A DNA stretch of 64,000 nt from JBHFEI01 sp041928815 (GCF_041928815.1 NZ_JBHFEI010000012.1:1-64000), one strand, 5' to 3'; shown: positions 15,901 to 24,833, counted from the first letter of the stretch. Numbers and translations: made by a program. Notes: a model not told the origin generated them from the letters alone.

Positions 15901-18816
15901 ATGGCCGCACCCACCGATCCCCTCTACGCGCAGCAATGGCATTTCGGCCTGATGGGCAACATCGCCCGCGTCTGGGACGAGTATACCGGCCGCGGCGTCA
16001 GCGTCGCCGTCTATGACGACGGCCTGCAATACGATCACCCGGACCTCGCCGCCAACTACGACGCCAGCAAGCACTTCACCTACCAGGGCGAGGTCTACGA
16101 TCCCATGCCGCTGGGCGAGGACGATTCGCACGGCACCGCCTGCGCCGGCATCATCGGCTCGGTCGCCAACAACAAGGTCGGCGGCAGCGGCGTCGCGCCC
16201 GGCGTCAAGCTGACCGGCGTCAACTTCATCGTCGACCTGCAGGAGGCAGAGCAGCCGGTGGTCGAGGCCGCGCTGCGCTGGGCGAACCGTTTCGACATCA
16301 TGAGCAACAGCTGGGGCAGCGACCCCAACTACGAGCCCGACCAGTCGCTGGCGGTGGATCCGAGCATCTCCTCGCAGGCGATGACCAACGCCAACATGAA
16401 ATACGTCGTCGAGACCGGACGCGGCGGTCTCGGCACCGTCATCGTCCAGGCCTCCGGCAACGAGACCATGAACGCCAATGGCGACGGGGTGAACGCCTCG
16501 CGCTACACGCTGTCGATCGCCGCGACGGAGAAGGACGGCTTTGCCGCCGACTATTCGAACTTCGGCGCCAGCATCCTCGTCGCCGCCCCCGCCTCGGCCG
16601 TGACGACCGACCTGACCGGCGAGGCCGGTTCCAACAAGAGCGGCGACGCCGACCCGCTGCCGACCGACTATACCGGGGAGTTCAACGGCACGTCGGCCGC
16701 CACCCCCACCGTCGCCGGCGTCGTCGCCCTGATGCTCGAGGCCAATCGCGGGCTCGGCTGGCGCGATGTCGCCTCGGTCCTCGCACAGTCGGCCAGGCAC
16801 ACCGGCTCGGCCTACGATGCCGATCCCTCCAGCACCGAACAGGGACCGTGGACGACCCTGTCCGAGGCCGGCTGGAACGGCGGCGGCCATGCCTTCCACT
16901 TCTCCTACGGCTTCGGCATGGTCGATGCCTTCGCCGCCGTGCGCATGGCCGAGGTGTGGACCACCCTGCGCGGCGCCGCCTCCACCAGCGCCAACGAGAC
17001 GACGGTCAGCGCGAGCTATACCGGCCCGACCGTCGCCATTCCCGACGCGACCGCGAGCCGAGACGGAGAACGGGCCCTCTCCTTCCGCGTCACCCGCGAC
17101 GTCGAGATCGAAACGGCCTATGTCACCGTGGATCTCTCCCACCGCCGCGGCAGCGACCTGACGCTGTCGATCGTGCTGCCGGACGGCACGGAGATCCCGC
17201 TGCTCGAAAACGAGGACATCGTCACGACGCAGACGCAGGCGGGCCTGCGCTGGACCTTCGGCGTCGAGGCGCTGCGCGGCATCTCGAGCGTCGGCACCTG
17301 GCAGGTCCTCGTGCGCGACAGCGTCACGGGCCAGACCGGCTCGGTCCGCAGCGCCAAGCTCGAATTCTTCGGCACCGCCAACAGTGCCAACGACATCCAC
17401 ACCTATACCGGCGACTTCCTGGCCCTGCGCGACCTGCAGCCCGACCGCGGCACGCTTGTCGATGCCAATGGCGGCACCGACTGGATCAACATGGCCGCGA
17501 TCGCCGGCAACATCAGCGCCAACCTTTCCGCCGGAGGCACGGTCCGGGTCGGCACGGCCAACTGGTTCACGCTTTCGGCCGGCGCCGCCACGATCGAGAA
17601 TTTCGCCGCCGGCGACGGCAACGACACCATCACCGGCAACAGCCTCGCCAACCGGCTGCTCGGCATGCGCGGCAACGACACGCTTCTGGGCGGCGGCGGC
17701 AACGACACGCTCGACGGCGGCACCGGGGCGGACACGCTGCGCGGAGAAGGCGGCAACGACACCTATGTTGTCGACAATGCCGGCGACCGGGTGTTCGAGG
17801 CGAGCAACCAGGGCACGGACACGGTCAACGCCTCCGTCAGCTTCTCCCTTGCCGGACAGGCGATCGAGAACCTGGTGCTGACCGGCACCGCCGCCATCAA
17901 CGGCACCGGCAATTCCGCCGCCAACAGCATCACCGGCAATGCCGCCGCCAATCTCATCGACGGCGGGACAGGCGCGGACACGATGGCCGGCAAGGGCGGC
18001 AACGACACCTATGTCGTCGACAATGCCGGCGACAAGGTGATCGAGGCGAGCAACCAGGGCACGGACACGGTCAACGCTTCTGTCAGCTTCTCGCTTGCCG
18101 GACAGGCGATCGAGAACCTGGTGCTGACCGGCACCGCCGCCATCAACGGCACCGGCAATTCCGCCGCCAACAGCATCACCGGCAACGACGCGGCGAACAC
18201 GATCGACGGGGGCGCCGGCGCCGACAGGATGGCCGGCAGGGGCGGCAACGACACCTATATCGTCGACAATGCCGGCGACCGGGTGACCGAGGCGAGCAAC
18301 CAGGGCACGGACACCGTCAACGCCTCCGTCGGCTTCTCGCTTGCCGGACAGGCGATCGAGAACCTGGTACTGACCGGCACCGCCGCCATCAACGGCACCG
18401 GCAATTCGGCCGTCAACGCCATCACCGGCAACGGTGCCGCAAACATCCTCGACGGTGCGCTCGGCTCCGATATCCTCACCGGCGGCGCGGGCGCCGACAC
18501 CTTCCTCTTCGCCTCGACGCCCGCGGCCAACAATATCGACCGCATCACCGACTTCTCCGTGCCCGACGACACGATCCGGCTCGATCGCAGCGTCTTCGCC
18601 GCCAGCCTCGCGCTCGGAACGCTGACGGCGAACCTCTTCAAGGATCTCGGGGTCGCGGGCGCGGTGCTCGATACGGACGACCGCGTCGTCTACAACAGCA
18701 AGACCGGCGTCCTCTCCTTCGACGCCAATGGCAGCCTTGCGGGCGGCGCGACGCAATTCGCGCTTCTCGACAACAAGGCCCTGCTCACCGCGGCCGACTT
18801 CTTCGTCGTCGCCTGA
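15901..18816 (+). CDS. Secreted subtilisin/kexin-like serine protease with P domain and RTX repeats
   Basis: 971 residues. The S8 catalytic domain covers about 1-350: Asp39 in VAVYDDGLQYDHPDL, His77 in DSHGTACAGII, oxyanion Asn187 in QASGNE, and Ser265 in NGTSAATP. A proprotein-convertase P domain follows at about 370-500 (LTLSIVLPDGTEIPLL). From about 575 come RTX repeats including three 82-residue modules that are near-identical at DNA level. The end, LLTAADFFVVA, looks like a type I secretion tail. There is no signal peptide and no propeptide, consistent with type I export as a folded, calcium-stabilised protease. AAGGA precedes the ATG. It is divergent from a two-component pair that may control it. 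Confidence 0.93.
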   Translation: MAAPTDPLYAQQWHFGLMGNIARVWDEYTGRGVSVAVYDDGLQYDHPDLAANYDASKHFTYQGEVYDPMPLGEDDSHGTACAGIIGSVANNKVGGSGVAPGVKLTGVNFIVDLQEAEQPVVEAALRWANRFDIMSNSWGSDPNYEPDQSLAVDPSISSQAMTNANMKYVVETGRGGLGTVIVQASGNETMNANGDGVNASRYTLSIAATEKDGFAADYSNFGASILVAAPASAVTTDLTGEAGSNKSGDADPLPTDYTGEFNGTSAATPTVAGVVALMLEANRGLGWRDVASVLAQSARHTGSAYDADPSSTEQGPWTTLSEAGWNGGGHAFHFSYGFGMVDAFAAVRMAEVWTTLRGAASTSANETTVSASYTGPTVAIPDATASRDGERALSFRVTRDVEIETAYVTVDLSHRRGSDLTLSIVLPDGTEIPLLENEDIVTTQTQAGLRWTFGVEALRGISSVGTWQVLVRDSVTGQTGSVRSAKLEFFGTANSANDIHTYTGDFLALRDLQPDRGTLVDANGGTDWINMAAIAGNISANLSAGGTVRVGTANWFTLSAGAATIENFAAGDGNDTITGNSLANRLLGMRGNDTLLGGGGNDTLDGGTGADTLRGEGGNDTYVVDNAGDRVFEASNQGTDTVNASVSFSLAGQAIENLVLTGTAAINGTGNSAANSITGNAAANLIDGGTGADTMAGKGGNDTYVVDNAGDKVIEASNQGTDTVNASVSFSLAGQAIENLVLTGTAAINGTGNSAANSITGNDAANTIDGGAGADRMAGRGGNDTYIVDNAGDRVTEASNQGTDTVNASVGFSLAGQAIENLVLTGTAAINGTGNSAVNAITGNGAANILDGALGSDILTGGAGADTFLFASTPAANNIDRITDFSVPDDTIRLDRSVFAASLALGTLTANLFKDLGVAGAVLDTDDRVVYNSKTGVLSFDANGSLAGGATQFALLDNKALLTAADFFVVA
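17755..18470 (+). repeat. Three tandem 246-bp repeats in the protease RTX region
   Basis: Units begin at 17755, 18001 and 18247 (each at AACGACACCTAT), an exact period of 246 bp or 82 codons; the last is incomplete. Each encodes NDTYVVDNAGD, then SFSLAGQAIENLVLTGTAAI and NGTGNSAANSITGN. The high nucleotide identity, including third positions, indicates recent duplication or ongoing homogenisation. Confidence 0.92.
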
Positions 18817-18828
18817 ACGCCGGGCGGA

Positions 18829-19728
18829 TCATGCCAGGAGACGATGGCGGGCGGCGGCTGTGACGGCGGCCGTCAGCCCGGAAAGGCGGTCGGCCGAAAG
18901 GCGGTTGATCTGCCAGTAGAGGGCGACATCGAGCGGCTGGCCGGGCACGAGCTCGACGAGCCGCCCCTGCCGGAGATGCTCGGCGACGAGAGGGGCGGGG
19001 TTCATGCCCCAGCCCATGCCGCGCAGGCTCGCCTCCAGGAAGCCCTGCGTCGAGGGCAGCCAATGGGTCGGGCATGCCGGCGTCTCCCCGAAGACCTGAC
19101 GCAGCCAGCGCTCCTGGAGCCGGTCCTTCTGGTTGAAGGTCAGGGCCGGCGCCCGGGAAAGGGCCTTTGCCGTGACACCGTCGGGACAATGCCGCGCCAG
19201 GAAGGCCGGACTCGCCACCGCGTGATAGCGCAGCCGGCCGAGAAAGAGCCTGCGGCAGCCCGGTACGGGCGCCTCCAGGCTGGTCACCGCGGCCACCACC
19301 TGGCCGCGCCTCAGCCATTCGGCCGTATGCTCCTCGTCGTCGACGGCGATGCTGAACAGGTGGCCGGTGCTGGCGGCAACCTCTGCGACCGCGTCGAGGA
19401 ACCAGGTCCCGAGACTGTCGGCGCTCGTCGCGACGGGCACCGTGACCGCCGGAGCACCGTCTGCGGGCGGAGCGAGGCCCGGCAGATGCGTGAGGAGATC
19501 GGCCTCGAGCAGGCCGACATGCTCCATGTGGCGACAGAGCCATGCGCCCTTTTCCGTCGCCACGCAGGGGCTGCCCCTTGCGATCAGGACCAGGCCGAGA
19601 CGTTCCTCCAGCTGCTTCACCCGCTGGGACACCGCCGACGGCGTGACGTTGAGCGCGCGGGCGGCCTTCTCGAAGCTGCCGGTCTGCACGACGGCGGCCA
19701 CGGCACGAAGGGAGGCGTAGTCGAGCAT
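18829..19728 (-). CDS. lysG: LysR-type regulator of the LysG/ArgP family
   Basis: 299 residues. The N-terminal winged helix-turn-helix is MLDYASLRAVAAVVQTGSFE through TPSAVSQRVKQLEERLG. A LysR substrate-binding domain follows from about 90. The sequence pattern and the divergent position next to a LysE-type exporter identify the ArgP/LysG group, which senses lysine or arginine and activates export. The 105-bp gap to the exporter start must hold the operator and both promoters. The ligand itself (Lys, Arg or both) cannot be told from sequence. Confidence 0.9.
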   Translation of the reverse strand: MLDYASLRAVAAVVQTGSFEKAARALNVTPSAVSQRVKQLEERLGLVLIARGSPCVATEKGAWLCRHMEHVGLLEADLLTHLPGLAPPADGAPAVTVPVATSADSLGTWFLDAVAEVAASTGHLFSIAVDDEEHTAEWLRRGQVVAAVTSLEAPVPGCRRLFLGRLRYHAVASPAFLARHCPDGVTAKALSRAPALTFNQKDRLQERWLRQVFGETPACPTHWLPSTQGFLEASLRGMGWGMNPAPLVAEHLRQGRLVELVPGQPLDVALYWQINRLSADRLSGLTAAVTAAARHRLLA

Positions 19729-19833
19729 CGGTTTAGCAGAACTTCATTTGAGTAAGGACGTTTAACTACACTAAGTCTCACGGCTGCGCTAGCAGGGAGG
19801 CAACCCCCCTTGGAAAGGTTGCAACCCTTGGAC

Positions 19834-20436
19834 ATGTCCGCCTACGGAACCGGCCTTGCGACCGGGCTCGGCCTCATCGTCGCGATCGGCGCGCAGAACG
19901 CCTTCGTCTTGCGCCAGGGCCTGCGCGGCGAGCATGTCCTTGCCGTCTGCCTGGCCTGTGCGCTGTCCGATGCGCTGCTGATCGCGCTCGGCGTCAGCGC
20001 CTTCCGCCAGATCGCCGATCTCCTGCCCTGGCTCGATCCCGCCATGCGCTTCGGCGGCGCGGCCTTTCTCTCTTGGTACGGGGCAAGGAGCCTCTGGAAC
20101 GCGCTACACTCCTCGGATGCCCTGGCGCTGGGTGCCGGCGGTGGCCGGAGCCTGCGCGCCACCCTCCTGACATGCCTGGCGCTGACCTGGCTGAACCCGC
20201 ATGTCTATCTCGACACGGTCGTGCTGCTCGGCACCGTCTCGACCCGCTTCCCCGGCGCGCAGGTCGCCTTTGGCGCAGGCGCCGCCACCGGCTCGTTCCT
20301 CTTCTTCTTCGCGCTCGGCTATGGCGCCGCCTGGCTTCGGCCCGTCTTCACCCGTCCGGCCGCATGGCGGATACTCGAGGCCGTCATCGCACTCGTCATG
20401 GGGCTGATCGCCGTGTCGCTTCTTCTCGGCGGCTGA
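19834..20436 (+). CDS. LysE/ArgO-family basic amino acid exporter
   Basis: 200 residues from the ATG at 19834; TTG codons at 19810 and 19828 are less likely starts. The protein has about six membrane helices. GLGLIVAIGAQNAFVLRQG is the hallmark N-terminal motif of LysE/ArgO, and CLALTWLNPHVYLDT is the second conserved motif. It pumps lysine and/or arginine out of the cytoplasm, preventing toxicity from peptide-derived excess. It is divergent from its probable activator lysG. A perfect 21-bp hairpin lies 66 bp downstream between it and the convergent EamA gene. Confidence 0.93.
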   Translation: MSAYGTGLATGLGLIVAIGAQNAFVLRQGLRGEHVLAVCLACALSDALLIALGVSAFRQIADLLPWLDPAMRFGGAAFLSWYGARSLWNALHSSDALALGAGGGRSLRATLLTCLALTWLNPHVYLDTVVLLGTVSTRFPGAQVAFGAGAATGSFLFFFALGYGAAWLRPVFTRPAAWRILEAVIALVMGLIAVSLLLGG

Positions 20437-20460
20437 CGGCCAGAGCAGGTCCCGTCAAAT

Positions 20461-20548
20461 CCGGATCGGATGTGACGTCCGGACAATGCGTACAAACAGA
20501 GAGATAGGGCATCTCCGGTGAACCCATGTTCACCGGAGATGCCCTATC
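20461..20548. repeat. Mosaic palindromic repeat, copy A (with perfect 21-bp hairpin)
   Basis: Contains a 23-bp module at 20461-20483 (CCGGATCGGATGTGACGTCC plus GGA) shared with copies at 33254 and 34949. A perfect inverted repeat follows: arms 20503-20523 and 20528-20548 with a 4-nt loop. The hairpin core TCCGGTGAAC/GTTCACCGGA also occurs in the 33193 hairpin. The right arm includes the stop codon of the EamA gene. It can also serve as a terminator between the two convergent genes. Confidence 0.85.
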
Positions 20549-21407
20549 CGGCAAAGCGCCGGGCGCCGGCGACGCAGATGACGATGCCGAGCGTGGCGGC
20601 GACCATTGCCGGGCTGACGCTCTCGCCGAGCAGGAGCGCCGCCAGCACGAGGCCGAGAAAGGGCTGCAGCAGCTGCAACTGGCCGACCGCGGCGATGCCG
20701 CCGAGCGCCAGCCCCCTGTACCAGAAGACGAAGCCGACGAGCATGCTGAAGACCGAGACATAAGCCAACCCTGCCCAGGCCGCCTGATCGACGGGCGCCA
20801 GCGAGGACGGCCGCGTCGCGGCCGCGATCACGAGCATCGCCGGCAGCGCCAGCACCAGGGCCCAGCAGATCACCTGCCAGCCACCGAGCCGGCGCGAAAG
20901 GCGGCCGCCTTCGGCATAGCCGAGACCGCAGACGAGCACGGCGGCGAGCATCAGCCCGTCGCTGGCGGGGGCGACGGCGAGCCCTTCCGACAGTGCGAAC
21001 GCCGCGACCAGCGCGCTTCCGAGGAGGGCGAAGGCCCAGAAGGCCGGCCGGGGACGCTCGCCGGCACGCAGCAGGCCGAAGATCGCCGTCGACAGCGGCA
21101 GGAGGCCGATGAAGACGATGGAATGGGCGGACGGAACATGCTGCAGCGCCAGCGCCGTCAGCAGCGGAAAGCCGAGCACCACGCCGGCTGCGACCACCAG
21201 GAGGGAGGCGACGTCGCCGCCGCGCGGGCGCGGCTGGCGCAACGCCACCAGCAGTGCGAGGCCGAGAAGGCCGGCAATCACCGCACGCGCGCCGGTGAGG
21301 AACACCGGGTCGAAATCTGCGACCGCCATGCGGGTGGCCGGCAGCGAACCGGAGAAGATCGCCATGCCGATGCCGCCGCTGAGCCAGCCATCCGTTGTCC
21401 TGTCCAT
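20544..21407 (-). CDS. EamA/DMT-superfamily transporter
   Basis: 287 residues from the ATG at 21407; the open frame extends further upstream but without the typical start. Ten predicted membrane helices are arranged as two EamA repeats: MAIFSGSLPATRMAVADFDP in the first, AAVLVCGLGYAEGGRLSRRL starting the second. A late LQPFLGLVLAALLLGESVSP motif is typical. Such proteins export amino acids or other metabolites; the substrate is unknown. It is divergent from a MocR-type regulator 97 bp away, which is likely its controller. The TAG stop lies inside an intergenic palindromic repeat, so the C-terminus may be altered. Confidence 0.88.
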   Translation of the reverse strand: MDRTTDGWLSGGIGMAIFSGSLPATRMAVADFDPVFLTGARAVIAGLLGLALLVALRQPRPRGGDVASLLVVAAGVVLGFPLLTALALQHVPSAHSIVFIGLLPLSTAIFGLLRAGERPRPAFWAFALLGSALVAAFALSEGLAVAPASDGLMLAAVLVCGLGYAEGGRLSRRLGGWQVICWALVLALPAMLVIAAATRPSSLAPVDQAAWAGLAYVSVFSMLVGFVFWYRGLALGGIAAVGQLQLLQPFLGLVLAALLLGESVSPAMVAATLGIVICVAGARRFAG

Positions 21408-21504
21408 CTTTCCCGCCACCTTCGCCTGTCCCTGATCGGGCGCAGTCTCGCCGTTCCTCCGTCGACTTTCCAGAAACAGGCCCATACAATAGGAAAGAAC
21501 TGTT

Positions 21505-22959
21505 ATGGATCGGATCTCGGTACAGATGGATGAACGTCCCGCGAAGACCCGCATCGAGGCGGTGATGGCCGCCGTCCGCGCGCGGATTGCCTCGCGCAGC
21601 CTGACGCCCGGCGCGCGCCTGCCCTCCGTTCGCGCCCAGGCACGGTCGCTCGGCGTGTCCGTGTCGACCGTGGTCGAAGCCTATGAGCGGCTTTCGGCCG
21701 AAGGGGTGATCCGCGCCCGACCGGGCTCCGGCTTCTACGTCTCGGGGCCCCTGGCGCCGCTGGCGCTCGCCGAGATCGCGCCGGCCCGCCACCGCGACAT
21801 CGACCCCTTATGGATCGCGCGCCAGTCGCTGGAGGCGGACGCGGCCGTACTCAGGCCGGGCTGCGGCTGGCTGCCGCCCTCCTGGATGCCCGGCCCGGGC
21901 CTGCGCCGGGCGCTGCGCGGCCTCGCCCGGGCGGAGGAGGCGGTTCTCACCGACTATGCGACGCCGCTCGGCCTTCCGGCGCTGCGCCAGCTGCTGTCGC
22001 GGCGCATGGCCGGCCACGGCATCGAGGCGGGCGCCGGGCAGATCCTGCTGACGGACTCCGGCACCCAGGCGATCGACCTCGTCTGCCGCTTCCTGCTGCA
22101 GCCCGGCGACACCGTGCTCGTCGACGATCCCTGCTACTTCAATTTCCATGCGCTCCTGAAGGCCCATCGCGTCCGCGTCGTCGGCGTGCCCTACACGCCG
22201 TCCGGCCCAGACCTCGACGCCTTCGCGGCAGCGCTTAGCGCCGACCGGCCGCGCCTCTACATCACCAATTCGGCGATCCACAATCCGACCGGGGCCGTGC
22301 TTGCCCCGGTCACCGCCCATCGGCTGCTGAGCCTTGCCGCGCCGACCGGCCTCGTCATCGTCGAGGACGACATCTTCGCCGATTTCGAGGAGGACCCCGC
22401 ACCGCGGCTCGCCGCCTTCGACGGCCTGTCGCGCGTCTTACACATCGGCAGCGTCTCGAAGACGCTGTCGGCCTCGGTGCGTTGCGGCTATATCGCGGGA
22501 AAAGCGGACTGGATCGACGGCCTCGCCGACCTGAAGATCGCCACCAGCTTCGGCGGCGGGCGGCTCGCCTCCGAACTGCTGCTGGCCGCGCTGACGGATG
22601 GCGGCTACCGCCGGCACATGGAAACGGTGCGCGTCAGGCTCGCCGCCGCGATGCAGAGGACGCTGGCGCGGCTCGCGCCGCTCGGCATCACGCCCTGGCT
22701 CAGGCCCGCCGGCGGCATGTTCCTCTGGTGCCGCCTGCCGGAGGGGATCGATGCGGCCGCGCTCGCCGGCGCCTGCCTGCCGCAGGGCGTGGTGCTGGCG
22801 CCCGGGAACGTCTTCAGCCCGTCGCAGGGCGCCGGCGGCTATATGCGCTTCAACGTCGCCCAGTGCGAGGATCCGCGCATCTTCGATATCCTCGATGCGG
22901 CCATCGACAGCCTGCGGCAACGGAAAACGCCCGCCGGGCAAGCCGGGCGGGCGTCTTGA
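21505..22959 (+). CDS. MocR-type regulator (GntR HTH fused to PLP aminotransferase-like domain)
   Basis: 484 residues. The GntR winged HTH covers about 15-80 (SRSLTPGARLPSVRAQARSL, STVVEAYERLSAEGVI). The fold-type I aminotransferase domain follows, with HNPTGAV and the PLP-binding Lys319 in GSVSKTLSAS. MocR proteins bind PLP plus an amine or amino-acid ligand and regulate a neighbouring gene; they rarely act as true aminotransferases. The divergent EamA gene is the natural target. A GC-rich stem (ACGCCCGCC/GGCGGGCGT, 22927-22954) overlaps the last codons and may terminate transcription. Confidence 0.92.
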   Translation: MDRISVQMDERPAKTRIEAVMAAVRARIASRSLTPGARLPSVRAQARSLGVSVSTVVEAYERLSAEGVIRARPGSGFYVSGPLAPLALAEIAPARHRDIDPLWIARQSLEADAAVLRPGCGWLPPSWMPGPGLRRALRGLARAEEAVLTDYATPLGLPALRQLLSRRMAGHGIEAGAGQILLTDSGTQAIDLVCRFLLQPGDTVLVDDPCYFNFHALLKAHRVRVVGVPYTPSGPDLDAFAAALSADRPRLYITNSAIHNPTGAVLAPVTAHRLLSLAAPTGLVIVEDDIFADFEEDPAPRLAAFDGLSRVLHIGSVSKTLSASVRCGYIAGKADWIDGLADLKIATSFGGGRLASELLLAALTDGGYRRHMETVRVRLAAAMQRTLARLAPLGITPWLRPAGGMFLWCRLPEGIDAAALAGACLPQGVVLAPGNVFSPSQGAGGYMRFNVAQCEDPRIFDILDAAIDSLRQRKTPAGQAGRAS

Positions 22960-22981
22960 CGTCGGGAACGAGGCCGTTAAG

Positions 22982-23075
22982 GCGTGTCTCGCAAAGGTGT
23001 GCAGCGGTTTTGCGAGACACGCGTAGAAACAAAGACCTGAAGCGTACGAGCGAATCTGAAAGATCGCGACACGCT
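22982..23075. repeat. Intergenic inverted repeats between the MocR gene and ndvA (copy E, different type)
   Basis: A perfect 14-bp inverted repeat, GCGTGTCTCGCAAA (22982-22995) and TTTGCGAGACACGC (23009-23022), is followed by an AT-richer segment ending GCGACACGCTTTAG just before the ndvA stop. The segment resembles short dispersed repeats I recall from Rhizobium and Agrobacterium intergenic regions. It can act as a bidirectional terminator, since both flanking genes end here. Confidence 0.65.
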
Positions 23076-24833
23076 TTAGGCGGCGGCGTGGCTGCGGCGG
23101 ACGTCGTCGTCGGTCAGGATGCCGCTGGCGCGCAGCAGCGCGGCGAAGCGCCCGTTGCTCTGGCTGAGCTCCTGGAAGCCGCCCGCCTCGACGATCCGGC
23201 CATTGTCCATGAAGAGGACGAGGTCGGCTTCCTTCACTGTCGACAGGCGGTGCGCGATGATGAAGGTGGTGCGGTTGCGGCGCAGATTGTCGATTGCCGC
23301 CTTCACCCGCGCCTCGGTCTCGACGTCGAGCGCGCTGGTCGCCTCGTCGAGCACCAGGATCGGCGCGTCCTTCAGGATGGCGCGGGCAATCGCGATGCGC
23401 TGGCGCTCGCCGCCCGAAAGCCGGTTGCCGCGCTCGCCGACGGTCGTGTCGTAGCCGTCGTTGCGCGTTTCGATGAAATCGGCCGCCGCCGCGGCTTGCG
23501 CCGCGCGCATCACCTCTTCCGCCGAGGCGCCCTCGCGGCCGATGCGGATATTGTCGCCGATCGAGCGGTTGAGCAGGCCTGCATCCTGGAAGACGGTGGC
23601 GATCGAGCGGCGCAGCGACTTGCGCGTCACGCCGGTGATGTCGATGCCGTCGACGAGGATCTGGCCGGCGCGCGGCTCGTGCACGCGCTGCAGCAGGTTA
23701 ACGAGCGTCGTCTTGCCGGCGCCAGTCGGGCCGACGATCGCGACCGTCTGGCCGGCCCTGACGCTGAAGGACACGTCGCGCAGGCCCTGGCCGCTCTGGC
23801 CGAAATCGAAGCAGACGTCGCGGAACTCGATGTTGCCGCTGACGGCGGGCAACTCCGGCCGGTCGGCCGGCTCGTCGCGTTCCTGCACCGAGTCCTCGAG
23901 CACGAAGAACTCCTCCAGCTTGGCGCGGGCCTCGAAGATCTGCGTGGCGAAGGCCTTCATCTGGTCGAGGCGGGCGATCAGCAGATTGGCGAAGCCGATG
24001 AAGGCAATCACTTCCCCGACGCCGAGCTCGCCCTTCTGTACCAGATAGGTGCCGATGACGAGGATCGCCATCATCGAGATGGTCGAGGCCATCTTGTTGA
24101 GCGCGCTGGCGAGCGCCCACCAGTCGAGCACGGGAAGCTGCGCGGACAGCAGGCGCTGGGTGAAGTCCTTCAGCGCGCGCGTCTCCATCTCGATGCGGTT
24201 GTAGCTGTGCAGCACCGAGACGTTGCTGATCGAATCCGACACATGGCCGAAGACGGAATGGTAGTGGTTCTCGACGGAGGCCTGGCCGTCCTTGGTCTTG
24301 GCCATCACCGCCTTGCCGATGAGGACGTAGAGGATGCCGAGCACCACCAGCACCAGCGTCAGGCGCACGTCCATGCTGAGCGCGGCCGGGACGAGAAGGA
24401 CGAGCGCGACGATGGTCGCAAGGTGCTGGCGCATGAATTCGAGCCAGAGGCCGAACAGGGTTTCGCAGGCGCGCAGCAGCGTGTGCAGCACGGTCGACGT
24501 GCCACGCCGGCTGTGCCAGGAGAGCGGCATGGTGATGATGCGCCCGAAGGCTTCGGTCAGAAGCGTCGCGCGGCGCGTATGGGCGAGACGGTCGGCCTCG
24601 CGTGCGACGAGGACATATGCTATGGTGTTGAAGATGCCGAAGGCGGCCCACATCATCAGGATCGGCGCGACATCCGTCTTTTCGGAGATCGCGCTGATGA
24701 TGCGACCGAACAGGATGGGCTCGACGATGGTGATCGCCGCCAGGACGACGTTGGCGGCGACCACCAGGCCGACTCTGAATTTCTGGGCGCCGAGATACTG
24801 GAGCGCACGCAGGTAGACTTGCAACAGGGACAC
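23076..24833 (-). CDS. ndvA: Cyclic beta-1,2-glucan export ABC transporter (ATP-binding/permease)
   Basis: 585 residues from the GTG at 24833 (VSLLQVYLRALQYLGAQKF), which matches the known NdvA/ChvA N-terminus; a frame to 25001 extends further but is not conserved. The membrane domain spans about 1-320 with six helices. The ATPase domain has Walker A GPTGAGKTT (Lys374), signature LSGGERQR and Walker B ILVLDEATSALD. NdvA homodimers move cyclic beta-1,2-glucan from cytoplasm to periplasm, needed for osmoadaptation and for plant or animal infection. The close match to NdvA over the whole length makes this one of the surest specific calls. No ndvB is present in the window. Confidence 0.95.
   Translation of the reverse strand: MSLLQVYLRALQYLGAQKFRVGLVVAANVVLAAITIVEPILFGRIISAISEKTDVAPILMMWAAFGIFNTIAYVLVAREADRLAHTRRATLLTEAFGRIITMPLSWHSRRGTSTVLHTLLRACETLFGLWLEFMRQHLATIVALVLLVPAALSMDVRLTLVLVVLGILYVLIGKAVMAKTKDGQASVENHYHSVFGHVSDSISNVSVLHSYNRIEMETRALKDFTQRLLSAQLPVLDWWALASALNKMASTISMMAILVIGTYLVQKGELGVGEVIAFIGFANLLIARLDQMKAFATQIFEARAKLEEFFVLEDSVQERDEPADRPELPAVSGNIEFRDVCFDFGQSGQGLRDVSFSVRAGQTVAIVGPTGAGKTTLVNLLQRVHEPRAGQILVDGIDITGVTRKSLRRSIATVFQDAGLLNRSIGDNIRIGREGASAEEVMRAAQAAAAADFIETRNDGYDTTVGERGNRLSGGERQRIAIARAILKDAPILVLDEATSALDVETEARVKAAIDNLRRNRTTFIIAHRLSTVKEADLVLFMDNGRIVEAGGFQELSQSNGRFAALLRASGILTDDDVRRSHAAA

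Noticed and set aside
17755..18470. Regular repeats that could suggest a CRISPR-like or minisatellite array
   Set aside because: The 246-bp period is a multiple of three, the frame stays open, and the units encode known RTX modules, so this is protein repetition.
15628..18756. 1042-codon minus-strand open frame opposite the protease
   Set aside because: Mirror of the RTX and catalytic coding sequence; no independent start signal or family resemblance.
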